This document shows positions 41,563-50,832 of a stretch of DNA of 64,000 nt, piece after piece. The notes under the pieces are model-generated. The model did no database searches. It was not told where the DNA came from and saw only the letters and a list, made by a program, of their open reading frames with translations. The translations under genes were made by a program, and so were the position numbers. Source of the DNA: Clostridia bacterium (GTDB lineage Bacteria; Bacillota_A; Clostridia; Oscillospirales; CAG-272); the NCBI GenBank assembly GCA_017452945.1, contig JAFTLD010000002.1, positions 1-64,000 on the forward strand, given 5' to 3'. Numbering within the stretch: the first letter of the stretch is position 1; each line of letters starts with the position of its first letter.

Positions 41563-43997
41563 AGCTGATCCGACTCTACGTGGCAGGCTTTGGAAACCTG
41601 CAGGATTTTTCCTATGAGTTTTCTGATGGCGTAAATGTTATCACTGCACCCAACGGCTGGGGAAAGAGTACCTTCGCGGCCTTTTTACGCAGTATGTTTT
41701 ACGGTCTTGGCGACACCCGCGCACGCAGCGTGGCGGAGAATCCGCGCAAGCGTTATATTCCTTGGACGGGCGGCAGATTTGGTGGCAATCTTGAATTCGA
41801 GGTGAACGGAAAAGGATATAGGATCGAACGCTTTTTCGGAGCAAAGGAGAGTGAGGATACCTTTACGCTGTTTGCATTGGACACAGGAAAACCCAGCGAT
41901 GATTATAGTGAGCGTATTGGTGAGGAACTGTTCGGGATTGATGCGGATGGCTTTTGCCGAACCGTATACATGGACGCATCGGCACATACGCACGGCAAAG
42001 TAGATAAATCGGCCAACAACAGCATCAATACCAAGCTCAATCATCTGTTGCAGGCTGAAAACGACCTTGGTAATTATGAAGAGGCGATGGATGCATTGCT
42101 GCGCCGCAAGAGATATTACAGGACGACAGGCGAGCGCGGTGAGATCTATAACGGGGAGCGTCGCATGCTCGAGCTGCAAAGACAGATCGAAGTATGCGCT
42201 TCTCAAAAGGCGCAGGCACAACAGCTGGATGAACAGATCGCATGTCTGACGCCTGTCGTACAACAAAGTGAGCAGGAAGTGCAAAGGTTGCAGCAGGATC
42301 TGGCACGTGCAGCCGGTCAAAAGCAGCGCAGAACGGTGTTGGAAACCTACAGCCGCATGCGCAGTGAGATTTCGGCAGCCAAACGCGAGGCGGATGTCGT
42401 GCAGGCAGAATTTGTGGGTGAGGTGCCCCTGCTTGCCGAGGCTGAGCAGTATCAGGTACTTGCAGGACAGCTGACTACGCTGCAAGGCAGAGCGCAACAG
42501 GTGCAAAGCGATAAAAGTATAAAAGAAGCGTTGGCAGGTCTTGCTCCCATGTTTGCGAATGGTGTAACTTCCTTGGCCGAAATCGATGCAGCCTTGAAGG
42601 CTTGCAACGAGCTTCGTGACATTGAGGGTGAGCTCCGTGCGCACAAGGCTCTGGCAGATTCACTCGCGGAGCAGGCAGATGCCATCGGCGATCCCGCGCC
42701 CCTCAAAAAGAGCAAGCAGGGCAGAAGGGCAACGGCTGGCAAGGTGCTTGGCGTTGTGCTTGCGTGCTTGTCCGTAGCCATGCTGATCACAGCCGCAGTC
42801 ATGCTGCTTAGCAGCCGCGTGGTGCTTGGCGTGATCTGCGGTATTGGCGGTGTTGCGTTTTTGGGATTTGCCGTATTTGTGCTGTTGAGTGCTGTTTCAG
42901 CCGCCCAGCTTTCGGGCAGGTCAAAGCGAGCTGCCGATGCAGCATTCAAAATCGAAACCAAAAAGCGTTTGCTCGAAGAGCGTGAGCGTGAGCTCTCGCT
43001 GGCACAAGCGTGTAAAGAGCGCTATACGGACAAAGCATCCGTGCCTGTTGCACTTGCACAAAAGCACGGATTGAACGTGGACGTGGGATATATTTCTGCG
43101 CTGAGCTCATTGCGCCATGCTACCGAGCAATATTTACGTCTTTGCGAGCAGCAAAAAGCTAAGGATGCGCTGTATGAGGGGATCGTTGCCGAGGCGGACG
43201 AGGTCTGGGACAGCATATGTGCATTTTTGAAGCGTTGGAACCGATCCTTTGATCGCTCGGATTGTGCCTTTGTGTTAGCTGAGATGCGCACGGTGCTCTC
43301 CGATTTACAAAGAAGAAGACAGGAGATTGCCCAAAAAGAAGATGCTGCACGCAAATATGCCCTGGAGAATAACGTGCGCGGCCTGGCAGAAGCCGGTGGT
43401 AACGATGACTGGGCACTGCCCGACCCGGATGTGATCTCTTCGCAATGGGAGCAGAGCCAAGTGCTTTATAAGCAGCAAAACGCACAACTGACCGCGCTTG
43501 TACAAAAAGCGGAGGCGCTTTACGAAGCAGCGGATGCATACGGTGCGCTGGTTGCGGAAAAGCAGGCTTTGAGCGATACGCTGCAGCAGCAGAATGCCAA
43601 TTACAATGCGATTGTGTTGGCGGAAAAATACATGGCACAGGCAAGAGAGAATCTTTCCTCGCGGTATTTGAACAGAATGCAAAATGCTTTTCTTGGCCGC
43701 ATGCAGCAAATGGGCGGTGAACAGCTGCGTTTCACCATGGACACCGATTTCGGTATTATGCTCATGGAAAAGGGCAAGAGCCGCAGCATCGAGTATCTGA
43801 GCAGCGGTTGGAGAGATATGGTGGGCTTTTGCTTAAGGCTTTCCTTGGCGGACGGTTTATTCGAGCAGCAGAAGCCGTGTCTTGTGCTGGATGATCCCTT
43901 TGTTTATTTAGACACCGAGCGCGCCTTGGCGGCACGCAGACTTCTGGATGCACTGGCAGAGGAGTATCAGATCATCTACCTGACTTGCAGAGAATGA
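41559..43997 (+). CDS. AAA ATPase, YhaN/SbcC-like, with membrane helices
   Basis: An 812-residue SMC-type ATPase. The Walker A motif APNGWGKST lies near residue 30, within an N-terminal head; the C-terminal head has LVLDDPFVYLD (Walker B) and YLSSGWRDM before it. Between the heads are long coiled-coil segments, with two membrane helices near residues 393-446 (VLGVVLACLSVAMLITAAV and VVLGVICGIGGVAFLGFAV). Bacillus YhaN has the same odd insert, so the family is membrane-associated. With the upstream phosphoesterase it should form a nuclease complex; the membrane link is unexplained. Confidence 0.87.
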   Translation: MKLIRLYVAGFGNLQDFSYEFSDGVNVITAPNGWGKSTFAAFLRSMFYGLGDTRARSVAENPRKRYIPWTGGRFGGNLEFEVNGKGYRIERFFGAKESEDTFTLFALDTGKPSDDYSERIGEELFGIDADGFCRTVYMDASAHTHGKVDKSANNSINTKLNHLLQAENDLGNYEEAMDALLRRKRYYRTTGERGEIYNGERRMLELQRQIEVCASQKAQAQQLDEQIACLTPVVQQSEQEVQRLQQDLARAAGQKQRRTVLETYSRMRSEISAAKREADVVQAEFVGEVPLLAEAEQYQVLAGQLTTLQGRAQQVQSDKSIKEALAGLAPMFANGVTSLAEIDAALKACNELRDIEGELRAHKALADSLAEQADAIGDPAPLKKSKQGRRATAGKVLGVVLACLSVAMLITAAVMLLSSRVVLGVICGIGGVAFLGFAVFVLLSAVSAAQLSGRSKRAADAAFKIETKKRLLEERERELSLAQACKERYTDKASVPVALAQKHGLNVDVGYISALSSLRHATEQYLRLCEQQKAKDALYEGIVAEADEVWDSICAFLKRWNRSFDRSDCAFVLAEMRTVLSDLQRRRQEIAQKEDAARKYALENNVRGLAEAGGNDDWALPDPDVISSQWEQSQVLYKQQNAQLTALVQKAEALYEAADAYGALVAEKQALSDTLQQQNANYNAIVLAEKYMAQARENLSSRYLNRMQNAFLGRMQQMGGEQLRFTMDTDFGIMLMEKGKSRSIEYLSSGWRDMVGFCLRLSLADGLFEQQKPCLVLDDPFVYLDTERALAARRLLDALAEEYQIIYLTCRE

Positions 43998-44031
43998 CAG
44001 CTATCAAATTTACAGAAATGGATCAAATAAA

Positions 44032-45495
44032 ATGGCGAATATTATTATTGTCGGTGCAGGTGTTGCGGGGCTTTCCGCAGGCATCTGTGCACAAATGGAG
44101 GGGCATCAAGCCACTATATATGAGCGGCATTTCAAAGCCGGAGGTAACCTGACGGGCTGGGATCGCCAAGGCTATCACATCGATAACTGCATCCATTGGC
44201 TGACGGGAACCAACCCCGTTACCGATTTCTACAAAATGTGGGAAAAGTTTGGAGCTCTTGGCAAAGGCATCAAGGTGCATCAGCCTGAAAACCTGTATAC
44301 CTATGAGGACGCACAGGGGCAGCAGCTTTCACTCAACGAAAGCATCAGCCGACTGCAAAGGGATATGCTGGCCATTGCGCCTGAGGACAAAAAGGAGATC
44401 AATGGCTTTATCAGAGCCGTTCGCTCCATCCAAAGGCTCAACGGTATAGGAGGAAAAGCTTGCGAGCGTGCAAGTAACGCATGGGAAAAGCTGATCAGCG
44501 TACCGGATATGCTCAAGTATTATAAGTGCAGCATCAAGGATCTGGGTGCGCGCTTCAAGAATCCCATGCTGAGTGAGTTTTTTAAGTCCTTTATGCCCGA
44601 ACAGTTCAGTGCGCTTGCTTTGATTATGGTTTTTTCCACCTTCACAGGTAAAAACGGTGCTATTCCGCATGGCTCGTCCTGTGTCATGGCTGATCGCATG
44701 GCCGAAAAATTCCGATCGCTTGGCGGTGTGTTGCATTTGAAAAAGGGTGTGGCTAAGATCAAGGTGCAGGGCAATGCAGCCGCATCGGTGACGTTGGATG
44801 ACGGCACGACTGCAACGGCAGAGCAGTTTATCATCACTGCTGATCCTGCCGTGGCGTTTGGTACGCTGCTGGATCGCGCGTACATGCCGAAAAAATTGTC
44901 AGAGCAGTATGCCGACAGCAATATGATCCGTTTTTCCAGCACGCATTGTGCCTTTGCGTTTGACGGTGAGGACGTGCCGTTTTGCGGTGAGATGATCTAC
45001 GAGATTCCCGCGCAATACAGGAAATTACTGTGCGGCAGGTACGTGATGCTGCGCGAGTTTTCGCACGAGCCGGGCTTTTCTCCCAAGGGAAAGAGCCTGC
45101 TTCAGACCATGATCTATTGCCTGGAGGACGATGCAAAGTCGTTGGTGGCATTACATGGGGATAAAGACGCGTATGCCGATAGAAAGAGGAGAATGACAGA
45201 AGCAGTGGAGCAGATTATCTGTGATCGCATGCCCGCGCTGCGCGGCAGGATCAGCTGCATCGACTCTTGGACCCCTGCTACCTACAATCGCTTCGTCGGC
45301 TCCGAGATCGGCTCGTTTATGAGCTTTGTCATGCCCGCAGGCGCTGCTCCCGTGCAGCTGTCCGGCAAGATCGACGGACTTTCCAACGTCTATCTTGCAA
45401 CGCAGTGGCAAATGGCCCCCGGCGGCCTTCCCATCGCAGCCAACACAGGCATGGATGCGATCAAGCTGATCAATCAAAAAGAAAAGAAAAAATAA
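44032..45495 (+). CDS. FAD-dependent oxidoreductase, CrtI/phytoene desaturase-like
   Basis: A 487-residue flavoprotein with an N-terminal dinucleotide motif IIIVGAGVAGLSAGICAQ, the glutamate-containing YERHFKAGGNLTGW and a C-terminal FAD block GGLPIAANTGMDAI. The layout matches the phytoene desaturase/amine oxidase superfamily. In this setting a carotenoid role is not supported by neighbours, so the substrate is open. It follows the ATPase gene by 34 bases without a visible terminator. A hairpin terminator follows it. The ribosome-binding site is weak (only GGA). Confidence 0.82.
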   Translation: MANIIIVGAGVAGLSAGICAQMEGHQATIYERHFKAGGNLTGWDRQGYHIDNCIHWLTGTNPVTDFYKMWEKFGALGKGIKVHQPENLYTYEDAQGQQLSLNESISRLQRDMLAIAPEDKKEINGFIRAVRSIQRLNGIGGKACERASNAWEKLISVPDMLKYYKCSIKDLGARFKNPMLSEFFKSFMPEQFSALALIMVFSTFTGKNGAIPHGSSCVMADRMAEKFRSLGGVLHLKKGVAKIKVQGNAAASVTLDDGTTATAEQFIITADPAVAFGTLLDRAYMPKKLSEQYADSNMIRFSSTHCAFAFDGEDVPFCGEMIYEIPAQYRKLLCGRYVMLREFSHEPGFSPKGKSLLQTMIYCLEDDAKSLVALHGDKDAYADRKRRMTEAVEQIICDRMPALRGRISCIDSWTPATYNRFVGSEIGSFMSFVMPAGAAPVQLSGKIDGLSNVYLATQWQMAPGGLPIAANTGMDAIKLINQKEKKK

Positions 45496-45512
45496 AATAC
45501 TAATGAGTAAAA

Positions 45513-45540
45513 GAAAATCCTCACCGCAGTGAGGATTTTC
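45513..45540. terminator. hairpin terminator
   Basis: A perfect 12-bp stem (GAAAATCCTCAC/GTGAGGATTTTC) with a CGCA loop, followed by TTTG. Confidence 0.88.
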
Positions 45541-45641
45541 TTTGTATATCAGTGGAGTTGCGTCGATCGTGTTTCGTGGCAGCCGGGTGTGTCACAGCTC
45601 CGCTGTTTTTGGGGCACTTTGCAAGGCTGCTTTCGAAATGA

Positions 45642-46568
45642 TTACTTCTTATTCTTTTCCTTGGCGCGTTTGTCGTTGATGATCTGCATATGTTCTGCGG
45701 TGATCAGCTCAACGCCGTTTTCACGTGCCCAGTCCACGCATCCCTTGAGCACCAAGGGCAAAAATACGCGTGGCACTGCCAGCACGGTTTCCAGAGCGTC
45801 GTCGGTGAACTTGATCTTGTCATCTGCACGGTCAGCTGCATAACGAACAGAGGCCAGCGAGGCCTTGCGCATCTGGAGCAGCTCGGCTCTCATTCGGGTC
45901 TTGCGGTGGAACCAGAAGTTTTTGCTGTCGCGGTAGCCGTAATCCACGGGCAGGGCGGGGAAGTCCTTTGCCTTGACGCCGTTTATGATGGCATCACGGT
46001 ACTTTTTCTTCATCAAAATCTTGTCCACGCGCAAAATAAAGTGCGCACCGAACTTGGAGGTAATGCCGTTGAAGTCGTGATAAGGCCCTTCGTAGCCGTT
46101 CAGCTCACCGGGCAGGCCCTTGTCCGCACCGTCAAGCTCGCGCATCCACGTGCATTCAATGGCTTCGATGGCATCGGTCAGCATCATGGGTCTTGCTTCG
46201 CCCGTTTCCTCTTCCAAGAGGGATTTCTCCAACTTGAAATTGCACTTGGGCATCTTTTCCTCGGGCTTATCACCCGGCCAGGAAAGCTTGACAGCCTCCT
46301 TAAAGGTAGAGGGCTTATCGTCAATGAAATTCAGCGTGCACTTGCCGTTGCGCAGAATGTTCTGTGCGGTATTGGACGAGTTGCGGCAGCAAAGCAGCAT
46401 GGCATAATAGTCCTTGCCTGCCACGTAGTAGGGCTGTACCAGCGAATAAGGGCCGAGGTTGGTCGTGCCGTCCTCACAAAGCGTTGAAATGATGACGGTT
46501 GGCATGGGGAAAAACAGAGAGGTCTGATAAAAATTGTCTACGATACGAAGGTTTTCAAAGCTGCTCAT
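45642..46568 (-). CDS. flavin reductase-domain protein (flavoredoxin-like)
   Basis: A 308-residue protein. Residues about 15-180 form a flavin reductase-like FMN-binding domain (TSLFFPMPTVIISTLC, LGPYSLVQPYYVAGKDY, CCRNSSNTAQNILRNG). The C-terminal 125 residues add basic helices, including an RMRAELLQMRKASLAS stretch and an ENGVEL segment, whose role I cannot assign. It is divergent from a GH36-like hydrolase gene. ATG 46568 has an AAAGGAG site; longer readings to 46838 cross into the divergent promoter region. Confidence 0.82.
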   Translation of the reverse strand: MSSFENLRIVDNFYQTSLFFPMPTVIISTLCEDGTTNLGPYSLVQPYYVAGKDYYAMLLCCRNSSNTAQNILRNGKCTLNFIDDKPSTFKEAVKLSWPGDKPEEKMPKCNFKLEKSLLEEETGEARPMMLTDAIEAIECTWMRELDGADKGLPGELNGYEGPYHDFNGITSKFGAHFILRVDKILMKKKYRDAIINGVKAKDFPALPVDYGYRDSKNFWFHRKTRMRAELLQMRKASLASVRYAADRADDKIKFTDDALETVLAVPRVFLPLVLKGCVDWARENGVELITAEHMQIINDKRAKEKNKK

Positions 46569-46659
46569 ATCAAAAGCTCCTTTATTTATTGTGTTATGCT
46601 CATTGTACACCCAAAGCGGATAAATGTCACGCAAAGGGGATTTGTTTTGCAACGAATTC

Positions 46660-46688
46660 TTGACGAAATGGCTTTGCTGTGGTATGAT
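46660..46688 (+). promoter_or_regulatory. promoter of the GH36-like gene
   Basis: TTGACG at 46660-46665, 17-base spacer, TATGAT at 46683-46688. The ATG follows after 31 bases with an AAAGGAGG site. Confidence 0.8.
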
Positions 46689-46719
46689 ATAGGTAGAAGT
46701 CTCCAAAGGAGGAAAAGAT

Positions 46720-48969
46720 ATGATCGAAAAGACCAAGCAGACTGCAGGTGCGGATGAAAAGACTCCCTCGCATGCGCAGTATTTTTCATGGATCAACAAT
46801 ACCAACGAGGGCTCGACCGAGCAGCAAACGCTGATCAACCTGGAATATTTCCGCTGGATGCGTGATACCTACGGTATGCAGTTGGACATTTACGCATGGG
46901 ATGCAGGCAATTTGGACGGTGCACAGGGCACGTACGAAAAATTGGATGGCCCCAAGCTGTCGCGTCAGTATCCGAACGGGTATGCGCCCGTTGTCAAAGC
47001 AGCTGCCGATATCGGTGCGCGCATGGGCGTGTGGATGGGTCCTGACGGCTACGGTGAGGACGAACAGAGCGCCAAGGAACGCCACGAGCTGCTGGTTTCA
47101 TTGTGCCGCGATCACCATTTTGCGCTGTTTAAGATCGATGGGGTGTGCGGTCAGCTGCGCGAGGATACCCGCAAGCATTTTTGCGATGCGCAAGCCGAGT
47201 GCCGCAAGTATTCGCCCGATTTGGTGCTGCTCAATCATCGCCTTGAGCTTGGCGAGGGAGAGAAGTACGCCACCACTTTCCTTTGGCAGGGGGCGGAGAC
47301 CTACGTGGATATCTTTTCCTTCAATCAGTGCACCGCCCCGCATAACCGCGCCTTTATCTTTACGCGCGGTGAGACCGAGGGCCTGCGCCGTCTGACCGAG
47401 GACCACGGCGTTTGCCTGTCCTCTTGCATGGATCGCTTTGAGGACGATCTGATCTATCAGGCCTTCAACCGCAATCTGATCTTAGCCCCTGAAATTTACG
47501 GCAACCCCTGGCTGCTCTGCGATAAGGAACAGCCCAGACTTGCCCATATCTATAATCTGCACGCAAGACTCAACGATATTTTGGTGGACGGCATGCTTTT
47601 GCCCGAAGAAAAGTATGGGAAGAATGCAGTTGCACGCGGCAATGACAAAACGCGCGTGCTCAGCTTTGGCAACCCTACGTGGGAGCCCAGGGAATTTGAG
47701 ATTACGCTTGACGGGGAGATCGGTCTTGCACCGTGTACGTCTGTTACGGTCATCTCTCACCATCCCTCTACCTACAAGATTGGAAGATATAAGTACGGTG
47801 CAACCGTCAAAATCCATGTCGAGCCCTTCCGTGCCGTGCTGTTGGAGATCTGTGACAGCTATCTTGCTCCCAAGCTGCTGTCGGATCAGCCGCACCGCGT
47901 GATCGGCCGCAACCGCTATGAGCTTGTCAAAGCGCTGCCGAGTATCAAAAAGCTGGGAACGACTGCGCCTGCAGCAGTTCCGGTGCATGCTGAGAAGATG
48001 ATCGAATCCACGCTGTTTGCCATGGATAATGACTCCCTGGAGAGCCGCTGTGCCAAGCGTGCGGGAGAGACGCGCATTCCTGCAGTCAAGACTGCACGTG
48101 ACGCCTTCTTTGCGCAGGACACTTACCGTCTGCGCGGTTGTGACAACGCATATGCCTTTGACGGCAACCCCGACACGTTCTTTGACGGTGTTTCGCGTTT
48201 TTTGTGGGGGACGGGAACACGTATAGACGGCGGATGCTTGCGCGTAGATTTCGGACAAGTGATGTATGCGGACCGCATCGAGATCGAATTTTTCTGCCCC
48301 GATATACCCACCGAAGAAGTACCCGAGCAGACCATTCCCGAGTATCTTGATTATTCCACCGATCTTTTGCATTGGAGCGACGCGGGTAAGGGTTCCTTTA
48401 CCGTGATCGGAGAGCAGACAACGCGTGCGGTCAAGCATAACGTGCACAGCATTTATGAAAGTCGCGGTAAGAGATGTGTGCTGTCCTTTGCCGTAGGGGC
48501 TTTGCGCTATGTGCGCGTACCCAAGCCCATGGACCGTATCAGCCGCATTTCTCTGTACAAAAACGGTGTGGAGCTGCCGCTTAAGTCCCCTCGTGCCAAT
48601 AATCTGATGCCGTCCACGCAGCAAAGACCCGTGGTCGGTGCGCAAAAGGTGACTGTTAAGGTAGATCGCCGCGATTGGGTGCCCGGCTCGTATCTTTCGG
48701 TTGCGTTGGAAGGGCAGCATGGTGCCGAGGGTGCGTATGCAGCTGTGGAAATGGACGGGGATGCGTTCGGTGCGCCCGAGCGTGCGCCTACGTATCTTGC
48801 CAACGCATGGGAATCGCGCGTAGTCATTATGGATCATCACTATACCTACTATATCCCCGTGACCGAGGAGATGCTGGATCGTGAGCTGACCGTTTGGGTT
48901 ATGCTGCTGGACAAGGAGCACACTGATTTTGTGTCCGATGTCTATCTCTGTCCGCCTCTTTTGGATTAA
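46720..48969 (+). CDS. GH36-like glycoside hydrolase
   Basis: A 749-residue cytoplasmic protein (no signal peptide). The N-terminal half fits the clan GH-D barrel: SWINNTNEGSTEQQT and LDIYAWDAGNLDG at the start, the nucleophile-type block FALFKIDGVCG near residue 145, LVLLNHRLELGEGE and a later Asp in TEDHGVCLSSCMDRF. GH-D includes alpha-galactosidases. The C-terminal part has YAFDGNPDTFFDG, a discoidin-like sugar-binding layout. It pairs with the MFS transporter behind it, so it probably acts on an imported glycoside. Substrate not assigned; the assignment to GH36 itself is by motif only. Confidence 0.78.
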   Translation: MIEKTKQTAGADEKTPSHAQYFSWINNTNEGSTEQQTLINLEYFRWMRDTYGMQLDIYAWDAGNLDGAQGTYEKLDGPKLSRQYPNGYAPVVKAAADIGARMGVWMGPDGYGEDEQSAKERHELLVSLCRDHHFALFKIDGVCGQLREDTRKHFCDAQAECRKYSPDLVLLNHRLELGEGEKYATTFLWQGAETYVDIFSFNQCTAPHNRAFIFTRGETEGLRRLTEDHGVCLSSCMDRFEDDLIYQAFNRNLILAPEIYGNPWLLCDKEQPRLAHIYNLHARLNDILVDGMLLPEEKYGKNAVARGNDKTRVLSFGNPTWEPREFEITLDGEIGLAPCTSVTVISHHPSTYKIGRYKYGATVKIHVEPFRAVLLEICDSYLAPKLLSDQPHRVIGRNRYELVKALPSIKKLGTTAPAAVPVHAEKMIESTLFAMDNDSLESRCAKRAGETRIPAVKTARDAFFAQDTYRLRGCDNAYAFDGNPDTFFDGVSRFLWGTGTRIDGGCLRVDFGQVMYADRIEIEFFCPDIPTEEVPEQTIPEYLDYSTDLLHWSDAGKGSFTVIGEQTTRAVKHNVHSIYESRGKRCVLSFAVGALRYVRVPKPMDRISRISLYKNGVELPLKSPRANNLMPSTQQRPVVGAQKVTVKVDRRDWVPGSYLSVALEGQHGAEGAYAAVEMDGDAFGAPERAPTYLANAWESRVVIMDHHYTYYIPVTEEMLDRELTVWVMLLDKEHTDFVSDVYLCPPLLD

Positions 48970-49072
48970 TACATTAATTTTTGTGCGATATTCTTGCAAT
49001 TTTAACAAAAAAATGGTAAACTGTTATAAGTATCACCTCCGAGCCACATAATGACTTGAAAGGAGCTTGTTT

Positions 49073-50482
49073 ATGAAGTTGAATTACAAACGTGTGATAT
49101 TGGTGGGAATGGCTTTCTTCCTCATCAGTGCCTTTTGGCAGGCGTATGATGCCATCGTACCGCTGATTCTGACAAATCACTTTGGTCTGCCGCAATCCAT
49201 TTCGGGCGCGGTCATGTCGATCGACAATGTGCTGGCGGTATTCATGCTTCCGATCTTCGGCGCACTCTCGGACAAGATCAATACCAAGATTGGTAAGCGT
49301 ACCCCCTTTATTTTGGTGGGCACCATCCTTGCCGTGATCTCTTTCGTTTGCCTGACTCTGATCGATAACTATCAGCTGGCGCAGGTCATCGCTGCAGGCG
49401 TTCCCGGCCTTGAGCAGGGAACCATGGCGGATGCCGAGTTTGCCGAGCTGGTCAGAAAAACCACGGTTGAGCTGACCGTGGCAAATCCCTTGCCCTTTAT
49501 CGGATTTATCGCAACGCTGCTTGTGGTGCTTGTTGCAATGGCAACCTTCCGCTCTCCTGCCGTAGCGCTTATGCCTGACGTAACCGTTAAGCCTTTGCGC
49601 TCCAAAGCAAACGCGATCATCAATCTGACAGGTACGGCAGGTGGTATCATTGTGCTGGCGCTGGGCATGGTTTTCGCAACCTCTAAAAATCACTATATGC
49701 AGTATACCGGTTATGTTGCAGCTGTTGTATCGGTCATGCTGGTGGGTCTGATCATATTCATGCTGACCGTCCGTGAGCCCAAGTGGGCTGCTGAGATGGA
49801 GGCGGAATCGGTTCGCCTTGGATTGGAGGAGGCTCCCACCGAGGATCAAAACGGTGTAAAGCGTAAGCTTTCCAAGCCCGAGCTGATCTCGCTGATGCTG
49901 ATTCTTGCGTCTGTGGCACTTTGGTTTATCGGTTATAACTCAATTACCAGTAAGTATTCGGTTTATGCAACCAATATTCTGAGCTTTGACTTTAACTTTA
50001 CCCTGATCGTAGCGCAGGCTGCGGCCATCGTTTCTTACGTGCCCGTTGGTATTATTTCGTCCAAGGTTGGCAGAAAAAAGACCATTTTGGCAGGTATCAT
50101 CATGCTGGCAACCGCATTCACGGTTGGTCACTTCATACAGCCTACCACGCCCGCTTGGATCATGTATCCCATTTTCAGCTTGGCAGGCATCGGCTGGGCG
50201 TCCATCAACGTCAACTCGTTCCCCATGGTGGTTGAGCTGGCACGAGGTGGCGACGTGGGCAAGTACACCGGGTATTATTACACCGCGTCCATGTCCGCAC
50301 AGATCGTGGCCCCCATCGTCTCGGGCGTGCTGTATGACCTGATCGGCATGCGCAACGTATTCTTCCTGTTTGGTGCTGTCTTTGTGGTATTCTCGTTTAT
50401 CACCATGTTCTTTGTCAAGCACGGTGACGCAAAGCCCGAGCCCAAGAAGAGTGCGCTGGAGAATTTGGATGTGGATGATTGA
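49073..50482 (+). CDS. MFS transporter, GPH/SLC45-type sugar carrier
   Basis: A 469-residue protein with about 12 membrane helices. The DKINTKIGKRTPFILVG loop after helix 2 is typical of the glycoside-pentoside-hexuronide and SLC45-type carriers, which couple sugar entry to cations. It follows the GH36-like gene by 103 bases, with a possible weak promoter (TTGCAA, 17, TAAACT), so uptake and cleavage genes form one function. ATG 49073 has AAAGGAG eight bases upstream. A strong terminator follows. Confidence 0.88.
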   Translation: MKLNYKRVILVGMAFFLISAFWQAYDAIVPLILTNHFGLPQSISGAVMSIDNVLAVFMLPIFGALSDKINTKIGKRTPFILVGTILAVISFVCLTLIDNYQLAQVIAAGVPGLEQGTMADAEFAELVRKTTVELTVANPLPFIGFIATLLVVLVAMATFRSPAVALMPDVTVKPLRSKANAIINLTGTAGGIIVLALGMVFATSKNHYMQYTGYVAAVVSVMLVGLIIFMLTVREPKWAAEMEAESVRLGLEEAPTEDQNGVKRKLSKPELISLMLILASVALWFIGYNSITSKYSVYATNILSFDFNFTLIVAQAAAIVSYVPVGIISSKVGRKKTILAGIIMLATAFTVGHFIQPTTPAWIMYPIFSLAGIGWASINVNSFPMVVELARGGDVGKYTGYYYTASMSAQIVAPIVSGVLYDLIGMRNVFFLFGAVFVVFSFITMFFVKHGDAKPEPKKSALENLDVDD

Positions 50483-50545
50483 TTGCAATGAATAATGAAT
50501 GATGAAGTCGCCGCAAGCGGCTGATGAAAAATGAATCATTATGAG

Positions 50546-50571
50546 AAAAACCGCTCGAAAGAGCGGTTTTT
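50546..50571 (+). terminator. terminator of the MFS gene
   Basis: A perfect 11-bp stem (AAAAACCGCTC/GAGCGGTTTTT) with a GAAA loop, followed by TCTGCG. Confidence 0.88.
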
Positions 50572-50586
50572 CTGCGTTTTATTGTA

Positions 50587-50737
50587 ACGGACAGTCCGGG
50601 AGGCCTGTCCCTACATGTGGTCCGAAATGGCATCTCTATGTACTACGCCCGCGCGGCCTGTCCCTACATGTGGTCCGAGATGGCATTACGCCCGCGCAGC
50701 AATATACCTGTAGGGACAGGCGTCCTCGACTGTCCGT
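50587..50737. mobile_element. MITE-like element with terminal inverted repeats
   Basis: A 151-base non-coding unit whose ends are inverted: ACGGACAGTC at the left and GACTGTCCGT at the right, followed inward by GCCTGTCCCTACA and its complement TGTAGGGACAGGC, with six unmatched bases between. Inside is a direct repeat of about 30 bases (GGCCTGTCCCTACATGTGG). No transposase is present. The rest of the 350-base gap has one terminator at its left and a hairpin at 50785-50814 on its right. Confidence 0.7.
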
Positions 50738-50784
50738 CCACCATTGGCAAGGTGCCTCATGGTTTGCCGCACCTGTCCACAAAT

Positions 50785-50814
50785 GTTCCCCACTGTGTAT
50801 ACACGGTGGGGAAC
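50785..50814. terminator. possible terminator of the anti-sigma gene
   Basis: GTTCCCCACTGTG pairs with the near-complement CACGGTGGGGAAC around TATA. On the minus strand it is followed by only a short T tract, so the strength is uncertain. Confidence 0.5.
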
Positions 50815-50832
50815 GGAGAAACGATTATTCAA

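Noticed and set aside
45496..45641. Riboswitch upstream of the flavin protein
   Set aside because: No FMN aptamer core (AGGATAT) is found in the stretch; it holds a terminator only.
47482..49008. 508-residue minus-strand frame
   Set aside because: Opposite the GH36-like hydrolase; no ribosome-binding site and no recognised motif.
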